In this document: positions 40,602-48,681 of the stretch, piece by piece
How positions within the stretch are numbered: the stretch's first letter is position 1
Layout: the number at the start of each line of letters is the position of its first letter
Assembly (NCBI RefSeq): GCF_014138265.1
Contig: NZ_JACGXL010000006.1
Span: 186,001 to 250,000, forward strand
DNA: 64,000 bases
Reading direction: 5' to 3'
Origin: Dokdonella fugitiva
Lineage (GTDB): Bacteria > Pseudomonadota > Gammaproteobacteria > Xanthomonadales > Rhodanobacteraceae
The notes under the pieces: model-generated
Told to the model about the DNA's origin: nothing
The model's input: only the letters and a program-made list of their open reading frames with translations
Databases searched by the model: none
Made by a program: the position numbers and the translations under genes

Positions 40602-41491
40602 GCGAGCATCCGTTCCACGTTGAGCACCATCACGCCGCGTGCACCGAGGCGCTTGAGTTCCTCGAGGTGCTGCCAGTCGAGGCTCGCGCTGCACAGCGCC
40701 TGCATCGCGACGTCGTCGGGGCGACCGTCGAGGCCGAGCACGCTCGGCGCTTCGCGCGAGGGCAGCAGGCGTGTGATCGCCGGCAGCGCGGCACGCGGAG
40801 CCTGCAGCATGAGCAGGCGCGCGCCCGCGCCGGACAGCGCGCCGGCGATGCGCGCGCCGAGTCGCTCCACGAGTTGCGTCGCCGCCGCGCCGCGTGGGCG
40901 CGGGCTCGCGGCGAGCACGGCCTCGCTGCGCAGCACGGTGGTCAGTTCACGCAACTGGTTTGCGGCGAGCGTGGCGCCGCTCGAGACGAGGTCGCAGATC
41001 GCGTGCGCCTTGCCGAGGCGCGGTGCGATCTCGACCGAGCCTGCGAGCAGCACGACTTCGGCCTCGATGCGCTGCGCGCGCAGCCAGTCGGCGAGCAGGG
41101 CCGGATAGGACGTGGCGATGCGCAGGCCGGCGAGGTCGCCGATCGACTCGATCGTGCCACCGTCCGGTACCGCGATCGCCAGCCGGCAGCCGCCGAAGCC
41201 GAGGTCGAGCAGCGCGACCGGTGCGGCGGCTTCGCCGCCGGCGAGGCGCTGCTCGTCGAGCACGTTGCGGCCGACGATGCCGAGTTCGCAGCTGCCTTCG
41301 ACGAGCAGGCCGGGGATGTCGTCGTCGCGCACGAGCAGCACGTCGACGGGCAGGTTCTCGCCGTACAGGAACAGCTTGTCGCGGCTCGCGCGGAACGCGA
41401 GCCCGGCACGGCGCAGCAGGTCGAGCGACGCCTCCGACAGGCGCCCGGATTTCTGCACGGCGATGCGCAGGCGGTCGCGACCGTCGTTCAT
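40598..41491 (-). CDS. hisG: ATP phosphoribosyltransferase (long form)
   Basis: A 297-residue first enzyme of histidine synthesis. [20 protein letters not shown] at the N-terminus, [32 protein letters not shown] and the phosphate loop [17 protein letters not shown] are all typical. The length matches the long form with a C-terminal ACT-like regulatory domain, which gives feedback inhibition by histidine, and so no HisZ is needed. The ATG at 41489-41491 overlaps the stop of the TrpR-like gene (ATGA), so the regulator and the first enzyme are coupled. Confidence 0.97.
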   Translation of the reverse strand: MNDGRDRLRIAVQKSGRLSEASLDLLRRAGLAFRASRDKLFLYGENLPVDVLLVRDDDIPGLLVEGSCELGIVGRNVLDEQRLAGGEAAAPVALLDLGFGGCRLAIAVPDGGTIESIGDLAGLRIATSYPALLADWLRAQRIEAEVVLLAGSVEIAPRLGKAHAICDLVSSGATLAANQLRELTTVLRSEAVLAASPRPRGAAATQLVERLGARIAGALSGAGARLLMLQAPRAALPAITRLLPSREAPSVLGLDGRPDDVAMQALCSASLDWQHLEELKRLGARGVMVLNVERMLA

Positions 41492-41820
41492 CGCGCGCTC
41501 CTCGCCGTGCGGCGGGGCTTCGCCGCGCGCGCGGCCGCGATCGCGTAGCCGCCCGCGCCCTGGTCGAGGCAGCGCGCGACGCGGCCGATCGTGGTGATGC
41601 TGACCGCGGTCGCGTCGTGGATCTGCCAGTACGGCTCGCCCGCGAGCAGGTGCGGCACGACGCTCCAGCGGTCGCGCATCGCTTCGCGTTCGGCCGGCGT
41701 GCAGAGGTCGTCGAGGAACGCGCGCATCTCCTCGACGCTGCGCAGCGACAGCAGTGCCTCGCACAGCGAGCGCTCGGCGCGTTCCGAGTCGAGTTCGGGT
41801 TCGATCTGGCGTCGTTTCAT
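41488..41820 (-). CDS. TrpR-related (YerC/YecD-type) regulator heading the his operon
   Basis: A 110-residue protein of the TrpR-like YerC/YecD family. The core runs SLCEALLSLRSVEEMRAFLD, DLCTPAEREAMRDRWSVV and PHLLAGEPYWQIHDATAVSI, then TTIGRVARCLDQGAGGYAI, where the last two helices form the TrpR-type helix-turn-helix. The basic tail ([10 protein letters not shown]) is extra. It is the first gene of the histidine operon, its stop overlaps hisG, and a palindrome lies 11 bases before its start. The likely role is a histidine-responsive repressor of the operon that also controls itself. The family and position are visible; the ligand and mode are inferred. Confidence 0.88.
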   Translation of the reverse strand: MKRRQIEPELDSERAERSLCEALLSLRSVEEMRAFLDDLCTPAEREAMRDRWSVVPHLLAGEPYWQIHDATAVSITTIGRVARCLDQGAGGYAIAAARAAKPRRTARSAR

Positions 41821-41830
41821 CGCGTAAATG

Positions 41831-41847
41831 TATTAGCGCGTTAGTAT
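41831..41847. promoter_or_regulatory. Leader palindrome, candidate operator of the his operon
   Basis: TATTAGCGCGTTAGTA approximates the perfect palindrome TACTAACGCGTTAGTA (6 of 8 matches per half) and resembles Trp-box-like sites bound by TrpR-fold proteins. On the minus strand it overlaps TATACT, a good -10 element, 11-27 bases before the first gene of the operon, so a bound repressor would block transcription. Confidence 0.65.
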
Positions 41848-41923
41848 ATCGATCCGCATGCTAGCGGATGTGGTGCTGCGGCGCAACCGGCGCGGAGCGC
41901 AGCGGCACGGATGCGGGGACCTC

Positions 41924-41996
41924 GTGGTAGCGGCGACAGCCGCGATGCTCTCGGCTGGCTGGACGGAAAGCATCGCGCCTTCCGGCGCTCCACGAC
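41924..41996. repeat. REPIN, diverged copy
   Basis: GTGGTAGCGGCGACAGCCGC plus GATGCTC is followed after about 20 bases by GCATCGCGCCTTCCGGCGC plus TCCACGAC. It is the same inverted doublet as at 3622-3695. It lies in the 296-base gap between the his operon leader and a delta-60 gene, which otherwise holds only the operator. Confidence 0.75.
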
Positions 41997-42116
41997 GAGC
42001 GACTCGCGGCATGCAGGGGGATTGCTGGAACCTCATCGGAGCACCGATGAAGGCGGACCGGCCGCGCCTTGGGGGAGAGAGGGGGCGCGGCCGGTCCTGT
42101 CGACGGAGCTGGGGAA

Positions 42117-43550
42117 TCAGCGCGTTCCGTCGAAACCGTTGGCGAAGATGCGATCGGCGCCGTCGCTGGTCAGGCGCAGCAGTGCGAGTTCGTACAGCGG
42201 CGAGGTGCGTTCGGCCATGCCGGCGACGACCACGCGACCGAGCGCGTCGAGCGTGAGTGCGGACGGGTCGCTGAACACGCCGCCCGGCGCCATGTCGACG
42301 CTGGCGATGCCGGCGTCGCCGAAGCTCGCGTCGAGCAGGCCGTCGGGGGTGAAGCGGAACGCGAGGAAGCTCGACTCGGGGCCGACGTAGCTGATCGACG
42401 CGACGAGCTTGCCGTCGGACTGGCGCACGAAGCCGGTCGCGTAGCGCGTGAATGCGCCGGGTGCGATCGCTACCGGCTGGAAGCCGTCGCCGCCGGTGCC
42501 GAACGCGGTGTCCATCGCGCCGTCGACGCCGATGCCGCCGAGCACGGTTTCGATGCTCGTGTTGCCTTGGCCGTCGTCGACTTGATAGTGGCCGACGAAC
42601 ACGGCGCCGCCACCGGCGGTCGGCAGCAGGCGATCGATGCTGTCGATGATCTGGCCGCTGTCGTCGGGACGATGGAACACGCGCCAGCCGGTGCCCGCGA
42701 ACGCGGTGTCGAACGCGCCGGTCGCGTCGAGGCGCGCGATCGCGAAATCCGAACCCATGCCCGCGCCGTAGACTTCGTAGCCGCCGCCGACGAGGATGCC
42801 GTCGCCTTCGGTGAGGCCGAGCGTGCTGAGGTAGCCGCCGCGGCTCTCGCCCGCGGCATCCCAGTCGATGACGACGCCGCCGTCGGTGCCGAACGTCAGG
42901 TCGGGCGCGCCGGTCGCGTCGAAGCGGGCGACGTAGCTGTGCGCGACTGCGCTGATCGCCTTCTCGCCGGCGATCACGAGGCGGCCCTGGCTGTCGACCG
43001 CGAGCGTGTGCACGTAGACGTCGGGGATGAGCTGGATGCCGTCGGTGCCGAACGTCGTGTCCATCGTGCCTTCCGCGTCGAGCTTGACGAGGAAGCCGCG
43101 CAGCGGACCGAACGCGGACGCGGTGCCGGCGACGATGATCGAGCCGTCGCCGAGGCGGACCATCGCTTCGATGATCTGCATGCCCGCGCCGGTCAGCGGC
43201 ACGAGATCGGGCAGCACGAGCACGCCGGGGATGCCCGGGATGTTGCCGAAGCCGGCGTCGGGCGTGCCGTCCGCGTCGAAGCGCGCGAGCATCGCGCGCA
43301 TGTGCGGATCGAACGGGCTCGACGGGATGAACTTGTTGCGCTCGCCGGCGACGAGGATCTTGCCGTCGGGCAAGGCCAGCGCCGCGTACGGGCGCAGCTC
43401 GCGCGCCTCGACGTCGTCGGGCGTGATGTAGGCGGCGCCGCCGAGGCCGAAGGTCGGGTCGGGCAGGCCGTCCGCGGCGCGCGCGGGGATCGTGAAGAGC
43501 GAGGCGAACAGCAGCAGGGCGCCCGTGTGGCTCAGGCGGGAAAACGACAT
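42117..43550 (-). CDS. Secreted delta-60 repeat protein ending RIFANGFDGTR
   Basis: A 477-residue exported protein. The ATG at 43548-43550 has GGAGA seven bases upstream and a signal peptide (SHTGALLLFASLFTIPARA). Seven delta-60 repeats end in PDPTFGLGG, PDAGFGNIPG, MDTTFGTDG, PDLTFGTDG, FDTAFAGTG, MDTAFGTGG and LDASFGDAG, with strands such as GKILVAGERN, GSIIVAGTAS and GRLVIAGEK between. It ends GADRIFANGFDGTR, the clearest tail motif in the window. It is closely related along its whole length to the protein at 1-1906, which has an added domain after its motif. It is probably a propeller on the cell surface or in the medium. The function is unknown. Confidence 0.88.
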   Translation of the reverse strand: MSFSRLSHTGALLLFASLFTIPARAADGLPDPTFGLGGAAYITPDDVEARELRPYAALALPDGKILVAGERNKFIPSSPFDPHMRAMLARFDADGTPDAGFGNIPGIPGVLVLPDLVPLTGAGMQIIEAMVRLGDGSIIVAGTASAFGPLRGFLVKLDAEGTMDTTFGTDGIQLIPDVYVHTLAVDSQGRLVIAGEKAISAVAHSYVARFDATGAPDLTFGTDGGVVIDWDAAGESRGGYLSTLGLTEGDGILVGGGYEVYGAGMGSDFAIARLDATGAFDTAFAGTGWRVFHRPDDSGQIIDSIDRLLPTAGGGAVFVGHYQVDDGQGNTSIETVLGGIGVDGAMDTAFGTGGDGFQPVAIAPGAFTRYATGFVRQSDGKLVASISYVGPESSFLAFRFTPDGLLDASFGDAGIASVDMAPGGVFSDPSALTLDALGRVVVAGMAERTSPLYELALLRLTSDGADRIFANGFDGTR

Positions 43551-43788
43551 CGGGATCTCCATCGTGGGGAAAGCGACGGGACGAGCATGCAAAGACGTGG
43601 CGCCGTGCGCATGCGCGGAACGTCATGCGTGCATTAGGCGCGCATCAACGGCTGCGCCAAGCGCTTGATTCAGCGCGGATTGGCGTTTGTTGGCTGGGGT
43701 CGCGGCGGTCGTTCACGTGCGGCGACGCAAGCGGACTTCGACGGCATGGCGGCGGCCGGCACGGGCGCGCTGGGCACCCGCCGGCGGG

Positions 43789-46200
43789 TCAATGCGAGCT
43801 GGCGACGGCCGGCGGTGTCGCCAGCGCGAGCGGGATGCGCCGGTCGCCGGCGAGCGCCTGCGCGCGTGCGAGTGCATTGCGCCAGAGCGCCTCGTCGCCC
43901 TTCGACTGCTGGATACGTACCTGCAGCAGCGCGCTGCCGAAGTCGTGCGCGGCGAAGCCGGCGACGCGTTCGGCCAGCGCCGCCGCGCGCGTGGGCTCGC
44001 CGCGCTCGATCAGCCAGCCTGCGTAGGCGGTCGCGACCTCGCGCAGGTCGAGCGGGATGCGCAGCGCGTCCGCCTCGCCGAGCGAACGCGCGTACCAGGT
44101 GCCCGCCGCCTCGCTGTCCGTGGTCGTGCGCGCCTGCGCGAAGTCGGCGTACAGGCGCGCGGCGGGGCTGCCCGCGCGCGTCGCGAACGCGCCGAGGTCG
44201 GTCGCGACCGCGGCCGCGGCACCGTCCTGGCCGTTGCCGAGCAGGGCCTCGATGCGCAGCATGTAGACGCGCGCGTGCTCGCGCTGGTCGTCGACCGCGG
44301 CGAACAGCGCGAGCGCCTGCGCTGCCTCGTCCGCCGCGCGCGCGGCGTCGCCGCGTTCGAGCGCGAGGCGACCCGCGAGCGCGTGCGCACGCGCCTGCGC
44401 GCCGCGATTCTCTTCGTGCACCGCGGCGGCGAGCACCGTGGCGAGGCGCGCATCGATGTCCTGCTCGTGGCCGTTGGCGAACAGCACGAACAGCGTCGTC
44501 AGTTCGGCGTCGCGCTGGCGCGCCGGATCGGACACCTGCGCGGCGACGTCGCGCACGCGCGGCTCGAGCGCGAGCGCGGCGTCGGGTTGCAGCAGGGCGA
44601 TGCGCAGCTCGGCGACCGCGGTCAGCGCATTGAGTTCGGCCGCGTGCACGCCGAACGTCGCGAAGCGGTCGGCGGCGCGCTGGAACACCGGTTCGGCCTC
44701 GGCGTAGCGTTCGCGCCGCATGTCGAGCGCGGCGAGGTTGGAGTCGACCAGCGCGAGCGCGAGCAGGTTGCCGCTGCTCTCGAACGCGGTGCGCGCCTCG
44801 GCGAACGCCTGCAGCGCGAACTCGGTCTGGTCCATCGCGCCGGCGATGTTGGCGCGGCCGTTGAGCGCCTTGCCGAGTGCGTCCGGCGCGCCCTGGCCGC
44901 GCAGCAGGGCGATCGCCTCGTCGAAGCGGCTCGCCGCGAGCACGTTGTTGCCGCGCATCGCCGCGATCACGCCGAGGTTGCTCAGCGCGCGCGCGTGCAG
45001 CACGCGATCCTGCTCGGCCGAGACGTCGCGGGTGATCGCGTCGAACGCGGCCTCGGCGGCGTCGAAGTCGCCGGCCTGGTAGTCGATCTGCGCGAGGCGC
45101 AGGCGCAGCTCCGGCTGCGCGCGCTGGTCGGCCCGCGCACGCGCGAGCAGCGCGCGCGCGTCCTCGAGGCGGTCGCTGAGCGTGGCCGCCTCGGCCTGCT
45201 GCAGCAGCGCATCGAGCGCGGAGCGGTCGCCCGACGGCGTCGTGGCGGCGAGCGGCGCATAGCCGAGGCGGCGCGCGAGGTCGTCGGCGGCGATGCGCGC
45301 GGCGACGAGCGCGTCGTCCGATTCGCCGCTGCCGTCGGCGGCGGGCGCGCGCCCGAGCACCGTGCGCAGGCGCACGCGCCAGTATTTCTCGACGCGTTCG
45401 GCGCGCGCTTCGACGACGAGGCTCGCGCCGGCCGCGCGGGCGAGTTCCGCCGCGCTGCCGCCGCCGGCCCGGCGCGCCGCGCCGGTCAGCACCACGACGT
45501 TGTCGCTCGGGACGACCGGCAGGCCGGCGCCGCGCAGGCGCGCCGCGATGTGGTCCATCAAGCCGAGGCGGATCCAGTCGGAACCTTCCGCGGCCGCGAC
45601 CTCGACCGGCAGCACGAGCGCGATCGCCGTCGCGGCGGCCGGGCCCGCGGTGCGCGGTGCGGGAGCATGCGTCGAGCGCCAGCCCCACCAGACCGCGCCG
45701 GCGAGGAGCGCGACCAGCAGTACGCCGGCCGCGATCCTGAGCAGGTTGCGGCTGCGCAGCGTGGGCGAGGGCGCAGGCGCCGCCGGATCGGCGGGAGGCA
45801 CCACCGGTGCCACGGCGGCGACGGCGTCGACCGGCTCGGCATCGGGCGCCGCCGCCGCCGCGGCGACGGACGCCGGCTCCTCGTCGGCGGCGACCGTCGG
45901 CGCGACCCAGTGATAGCCGAAGCGCACGACCGTGCGCACATAGTGCTGTTCCTTGCCGGTGTCGTCGAACGTGCGGCGCATCGCGAGGATCGTCTGCGCG
46001 AGCAGGCCGTCGCTGATCTCCGCCTTGCCCCAGACGGCGGCGATCAGCTCGTCGCGGCCGACCGCGCGGTCGCGCTGCTCGACCAGGTAGACGATGCAGT
46101 CGAACGCGCGCGGCGGCACCGACAGCTGGGTATCGCCGCGCCACAGTTCGCGGCGCGCGGGAAGCAGGCGGAACTCGCCGAATCGATAGGTGCGGCTCAT
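43789..46200 (-). CDS. CadC-like membrane regulator: winged helix, one TM segment, TPR region
   Basis: An 803-residue protein with the same layout as the one at 15740-18256. A winged-helix domain (residues 1-101: YRFGEFRLLPARRELWRG, ELIAAVWGKAEISDGLLAQT, VRTVVRFGYHWVAP) is followed by an Ala/Pro-rich linker and a membrane segment at about 154-174. A periplasmic region follows with VLPVEVAAAEGSDWIRLGLM and a long array of TPR-like helix pairs (YEAQ-type repeats such as RLAQIDYQAGDFDAAEAAFD). The ATG at 46198-46200 is immediately before the domain. Two such large regulators in one window suggest an expanded family. The targets are unknown; a secreted delta-60 gene lies directly downstream, as secreted-protein genes do for the other. 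Confidence 0.88.
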   Translation of the reverse strand: MSRTYRFGEFRLLPARRELWRGDTQLSVPPRAFDCIVYLVEQRDRAVGRDELIAAVWGKAEISDGLLAQTILAMRRTFDDTGKEQHYVRTVVRFGYHWVAPTVAADEEPASVAAAAAAPDAEPVDAVAAVAPVVPPADPAAPAPSPTLRSRNLLRIAAGVLLVALLAGAVWWGWRSTHAPAPRTAGPAAATAIALVLPVEVAAAEGSDWIRLGLMDHIAARLRGAGLPVVPSDNVVVLTGAARRAGGGSAAELARAAGASLVVEARAERVEKYWRVRLRTVLGRAPAADGSGESDDALVAARIAADDLARRLGYAPLAATTPSGDRSALDALLQQAEAATLSDRLEDARALLARARADQRAQPELRLRLAQIDYQAGDFDAAEAAFDAITRDVSAEQDRVLHARALSNLGVIAAMRGNNVLAASRFDEAIALLRGQGAPDALGKALNGRANIAGAMDQTEFALQAFAEARTAFESSGNLLALALVDSNLAALDMRRERYAEAEPVFQRAADRFATFGVHAAELNALTAVAELRIALLQPDAALALEPRVRDVAAQVSDPARQRDAELTTLFVLFANGHEQDIDARLATVLAAAVHEENRGAQARAHALAGRLALERGDAARAADEAAQALALFAAVDDQREHARVYMLRIEALLGNGQDGAAAAVATDLGAFATRAGSPAARLYADFAQARTTTDSEAAGTWYARSLGEADALRIPLDLREVATAYAGWLIERGEPTRAAALAERVAGFAAHDFGSALLQVRIQQSKGDEALWRNALARAQALAGDRRIPLALATPPAVASSH

Positions 46201-46309
46201 CCGCGCGATATGCGTGCTGGGGGGGCGGGATGTCAACCATGCCTGACGGCAGGCGCGCACCTGCGCCACTTCCGCGCAGCCACGGCCAAGCCTGCGCGCA
46301 GGCGATCGC

Positions 46310-46891
46310 CTAGGCGAAATCGGCCAGCAAGGCGTCACGCTGGCGTGGGTCGAGGTCGGCGCTCGCGCGGTAGTGCGGGTGGTCGACCGTGAAGCGCACG
46401 CTTGCGCCCGCGCGCCATGCGGCGATCGCCGCCGCGGCGGGTTCGAAGCGCAGGAAGTGGACCGCGGCGGTCTTCGAGTCGTTGCTGCGCTCGAGGTCTT
46501 CGTCGGCGATGGTCGCGGCCGGCGCGAAGCCGTCGACGACGAGGTGGATGTCGTGCTCGACGCCGCGCAAGCGCTCGAGCTCGCGCCGCCGCTGCTCGAC
46601 GTCGTCGTATTCGATGAGCAGGGTCGCCTTGAGGTTGCCACCGTCGGGGATCAGCGGGTTGTACGCGGCGAGCTCGTCGGCGATGCCTTCGGCCTCGAAG
46701 ATGCGCTCGATGCGCAGCATCTCCTGCACCTGGTACTGCACGGTCAGGCGATCCTCGAACACGAGGGTCAGGTGCGCGCCGAGGTGGATCGTGCGCGGCT
46801 TCTTGTGCGCGAGCACGCGCGCGCGGAACGCGGTGCGTTCGCGCGCGTAGTCCTCGAGTTTCCACAGGTCGGCGGGGGCGAGCTTGTTCAT
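46310..46891 (-). CDS. DUF3501 family protein
   Basis: A 193-residue cytoplasmic protein of the DUF3501 family. Typical segments are LEDYARERTAFRARVLAHKK, IHLGAHLTLVFEDRLTVQYQ (beta strands), VQEMLRIERIFEAEGIADEL and PDGGNLKATLLIEYDD. Genes of this family commonly travel with a rubrerythrin and a heterodisulfide-reductase-like Fe-S protein, which is the order here (49104 to 46310 on the minus strand). The gap to the Fe-S gene is 323 bases because of an inserted duplication, where one would expect a tight junction. Its biochemical role is unknown; oxidative stress or metal handling is inferred from context. Confidence 0.9.
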   Translation of the reverse strand: MNKLAPADLWKLEDYARERTAFRARVLAHKKPRTIHLGAHLTLVFEDRLTVQYQVQEMLRIERIFEAEGIADELAAYNPLIPDGGNLKATLLIEYDDVEQRRRELERLRGVEHDIHLVVDGFAPAATIADEDLERSNDSKTAAVHFLRFEPAAAAIAAWRAGASVRFTVDHPHYRASADLDPRQRDALLADFA

Positions 46892-46928
46892 GGTTCAGGC
46901 CACGGGTCGTAGATCACGCGAAAAGATT

Positions 46929-46962
46929 GAAACACGGAGCACACGGAGCACACGGAGAAAGC
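46929..46962. repeat. CACGGAGCA iterations, left arm
   Basis: Three units of a 9-mer (ACACGGAGC) in tandem. They are the reverse complement of the CTCCGTGTG units at 47141-47186, so the two blocks bound the intervening 180 bases as inverted repeats. Confidence 0.7.
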
Positions 46963-46990
46963 AAGAGCATCGACTCGGGAAGAGCATTTC

Positions 46991-47135
46991 CTCCGCGTGC
47001 TCCGCGTTTCAGGCTTTGATGCTCCTTGTCGTCCTTGCAACTCGGATTCCACAGGTGTGGCGAAGCAGACTGTACGGACTTCCGCGCGTGGTGAGTCACC
47101 GAGGCCATGGGCTAGGCGCGCGCCCGCCATTCGGG
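46991..47135 (-). pseudogene. Duplicated, frameshifted 3' end of the Fe-S oxidoreductase gene
   Basis: This 145-base stretch aligns end to end with 47164-47308, which carries the last codons of the Fe-S gene and the bases after it. Translation gives MAGARLAHGLGDSPRAE, matching MAGAHLAHGLGDSPRAE of the intact gene, after which a one-base shift changes the frame. It is an old, non-functional tandem copy lying between the Fe-S gene and the DUF3501 gene. Confidence 0.75.
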
Positions 47136-47140
47136 AAAAG

Positions 47141-47186
47141 CTTTTCTCCGTGTGCTCCGTGTGCTCCGTGTGCTCCGTGTTTCAGG
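47141..47186. repeat. CTCCGTGTG iterations, right arm
   Basis: Four tandem 9-mers (CTCCGTGTG) end in CTCCGTGTTTCAGG. They lie at the junction between the duplicated fragment and the intact 3' end and are inverted relative to the block at 46929-46962. The gap 46892-47214 consists of these arms and the two copies of the duplicated segment. Confidence 0.75.
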
Positions 47187-47214
47187 CTTTGATGCTCTTT
47201 GTCGTCCTTGCAAC

Positions 47215-48573
47215 TCAGATTCCATAGGCGTAGCGAAACAGGCCGAGCGGGCTCTCGGCGCGCGGGGAATCGCCGAGGCCGTGAGCGAGGTGCGCGCCCG
47301 CCATCGGGCAGTCGCTCGCGAAATGGTCGGGAGCGGCCTGCGCGATGCGCGCCTCCACCGGTTTGGCGATCCTGCGCGAGTTCGCGTAGGTCGCGCGCTT
47401 CACGCCGTAGGTGCCGTCGTGGCCGGAGCAGCGTTCGATCACGCTGACTTCGGTGCCCGGTACGAGCGCGAGCACGTCGCGCGTCTTCGGGCCGATGTTC
47501 TGCACGCGCTGGTGGCAGGGCGCGTGCCAGGCGACCTTGCCGAGCGCGTTGCGGAAGTCGGTCTTCAGCAGGCCGGCCTGGTGGCGTTGCCAGAGGTACT
47601 CGAACGGGTCGAACACTTGGCGGCGCAGCAGCTGCACATCCTCGTCGTCGGGGAACATCAGCGGCAATTCCTGCTTGAACATGAGCACGCACGACGGGAT
47701 CGCCGCGCTGACGTCCCAGCCGTCGCGCACCGCGGCCGCGAGCAGCGGCACGTTCCTGCGCATGTACTTCTCGACGCTGTCGAGGTCGCCGAGCTCGAGC
47801 TTGGGCATGCCGCAGCAGACCTCGCGCTCGACCAGCCTGACCGCGATGCCGTTGTGGGCGAGCAGCACGGCGAGATCCTCGACCGCCTGCGGCTGCGACA
47901 CGTCGCAGTAGCAGGTCGCGAACAGCACGACCTTGCCGCGCGTGCGCCCGGCCGGCACCGGCGCCGCCGCCTGGGTGCCGTCGAAATGCTTCAGGCGGCG
48001 CCGCGCGGTGTCGGCATGGAACGTCGGCAGGCGCGCGTCGGGATGCACGCCGAGCGCCTTGTCGAGCAGCGAGCGCGTCGGCGCGGCGCGGTTGGCCGCG
48101 TTGACGACGTCGACGACGAGCGGGATCGAGGCGAGCCGGCCGACCGCGGTCGTGCTCGAGAGCAACTTCGAGCCGAGCGACGTGGCGCCGTCGCGATGGC
48201 GCACCGCTTTCGCGCGCAGCATGAGGTGCGGGAAGTCGACGTTCCAGGGATGCGGCGGAACGTACGGGCACTTGGTCTGGTAGCAGAGGTCGCACAGGTA
48301 GCACTGCTCGACGACCTTCGCGTAGTCGCCCTTGGCGACGCCGTCGACCTCCATCGTCGAGGATTCGTCGACGAGATCGAACAGTGTCGGGAACGCCTGG
48401 CACAGGCTCACGCAGCGGCGGCAGCCATGGCAGATGTCGAACACGCGCTCGAGTTCCGCATCGAGCGCGGCCTGGTCGTAGAACGCGGGATTCTTCCAGT
48501 CGAGCGGGTGGCGCGTCGGTGCGTCGAGGCTGCCCTCGCGCGGTGCGGCGGACGCGTTGCGATCGTCGGCCAT
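47215..48573 (-). CDS. Heterodisulfide-reductase-like (GlpC-type) Fe-S oxidoreductase
   Basis: A 452-residue protein. Two ferredoxin-type cluster sites are near the start: CHGCRRCVSLCQAFP (C-x2-C-x2-C-x3-C) and CYLCDLCYQTKCPYVPP. Two CCG-type domains follow: CYCDVSQP with VCCGMPKLELGD, and APCHQRVQNIGPKT with ERCSGHDGTYGVKR. This is the layout of GlpC and heterodisulfide reductase subunit B-like electron-transfer proteins. The ATG at 48571-48573 has GGAG upstream. Rubrerythrin precedes it by 108 bases on the same strand, so it may carry electrons to or from that peroxidase. The C-terminus (GLFRYAYGI) sits next to a partial duplication of its own 3' end. Confidence 0.92.
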   Translation of the reverse strand: MADDRNASAAPREGSLDAPTRHPLDWKNPAFYDQAALDAELERVFDICHGCRRCVSLCQAFPTLFDLVDESSTMEVDGVAKGDYAKVVEQCYLCDLCYQTKCPYVPPHPWNVDFPHLMLRAKAVRHRDGATSLGSKLLSSTTAVGRLASIPLVVDVVNAANRAAPTRSLLDKALGVHPDARLPTFHADTARRRLKHFDGTQAAAPVPAGRTRGKVVLFATCYCDVSQPQAVEDLAVLLAHNGIAVRLVEREVCCGMPKLELGDLDSVEKYMRRNVPLLAAAVRDGWDVSAAIPSCVLMFKQELPLMFPDDEDVQLLRRQVFDPFEYLWQRHQAGLLKTDFRNALGKVAWHAPCHQRVQNIGPKTRDVLALVPGTEVSVIERCSGHDGTYGVKRATYANSRRIAKPVEARIAQAAPDHFASDCPMAGAHLAHGLGDSPRAESPLGLFRYAYGI

Positions 48574-48601
48574 GCGGGCTCCAGGAACACGCGGCGGTGG
48601 G

Positions 48602-48650
48602 CGGATCAAGGCGCGCAGCGCCGGATCCGCCGCTAGCGCGGCTTGATCCG
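48602..48650. repeat. Inverted repeat between rubrerythrin and Fe-S genes
   Basis: CGGATCAAGGCGCG (48602-48615) pairs with CGCGGCTTGATCCG (48637-48650), with one mismatch. A hairpin here within the transcript could set the relative expression of the two genes. Confidence 0.6.
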
Positions 48651-48681
48651 GCCTCCGCAGCTGTTAGCGGTCCGCTGGACC

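Noticed and set aside
4380-43550. FxxGFD tails as PEP-CTERM, LPXTG or type IX sorting signals
   Set aside because: None has the required motif plus membrane helix plus basic tail, or a C-terminal domain of about 80 residues; the tails end within a few residues of the motif.
43687-46392. Plus-strand frame of about 900 codons over the second CadC-like gene
   Set aside because: Same type of shadow; it spans a gene and two intergenic regions without a sensible start.
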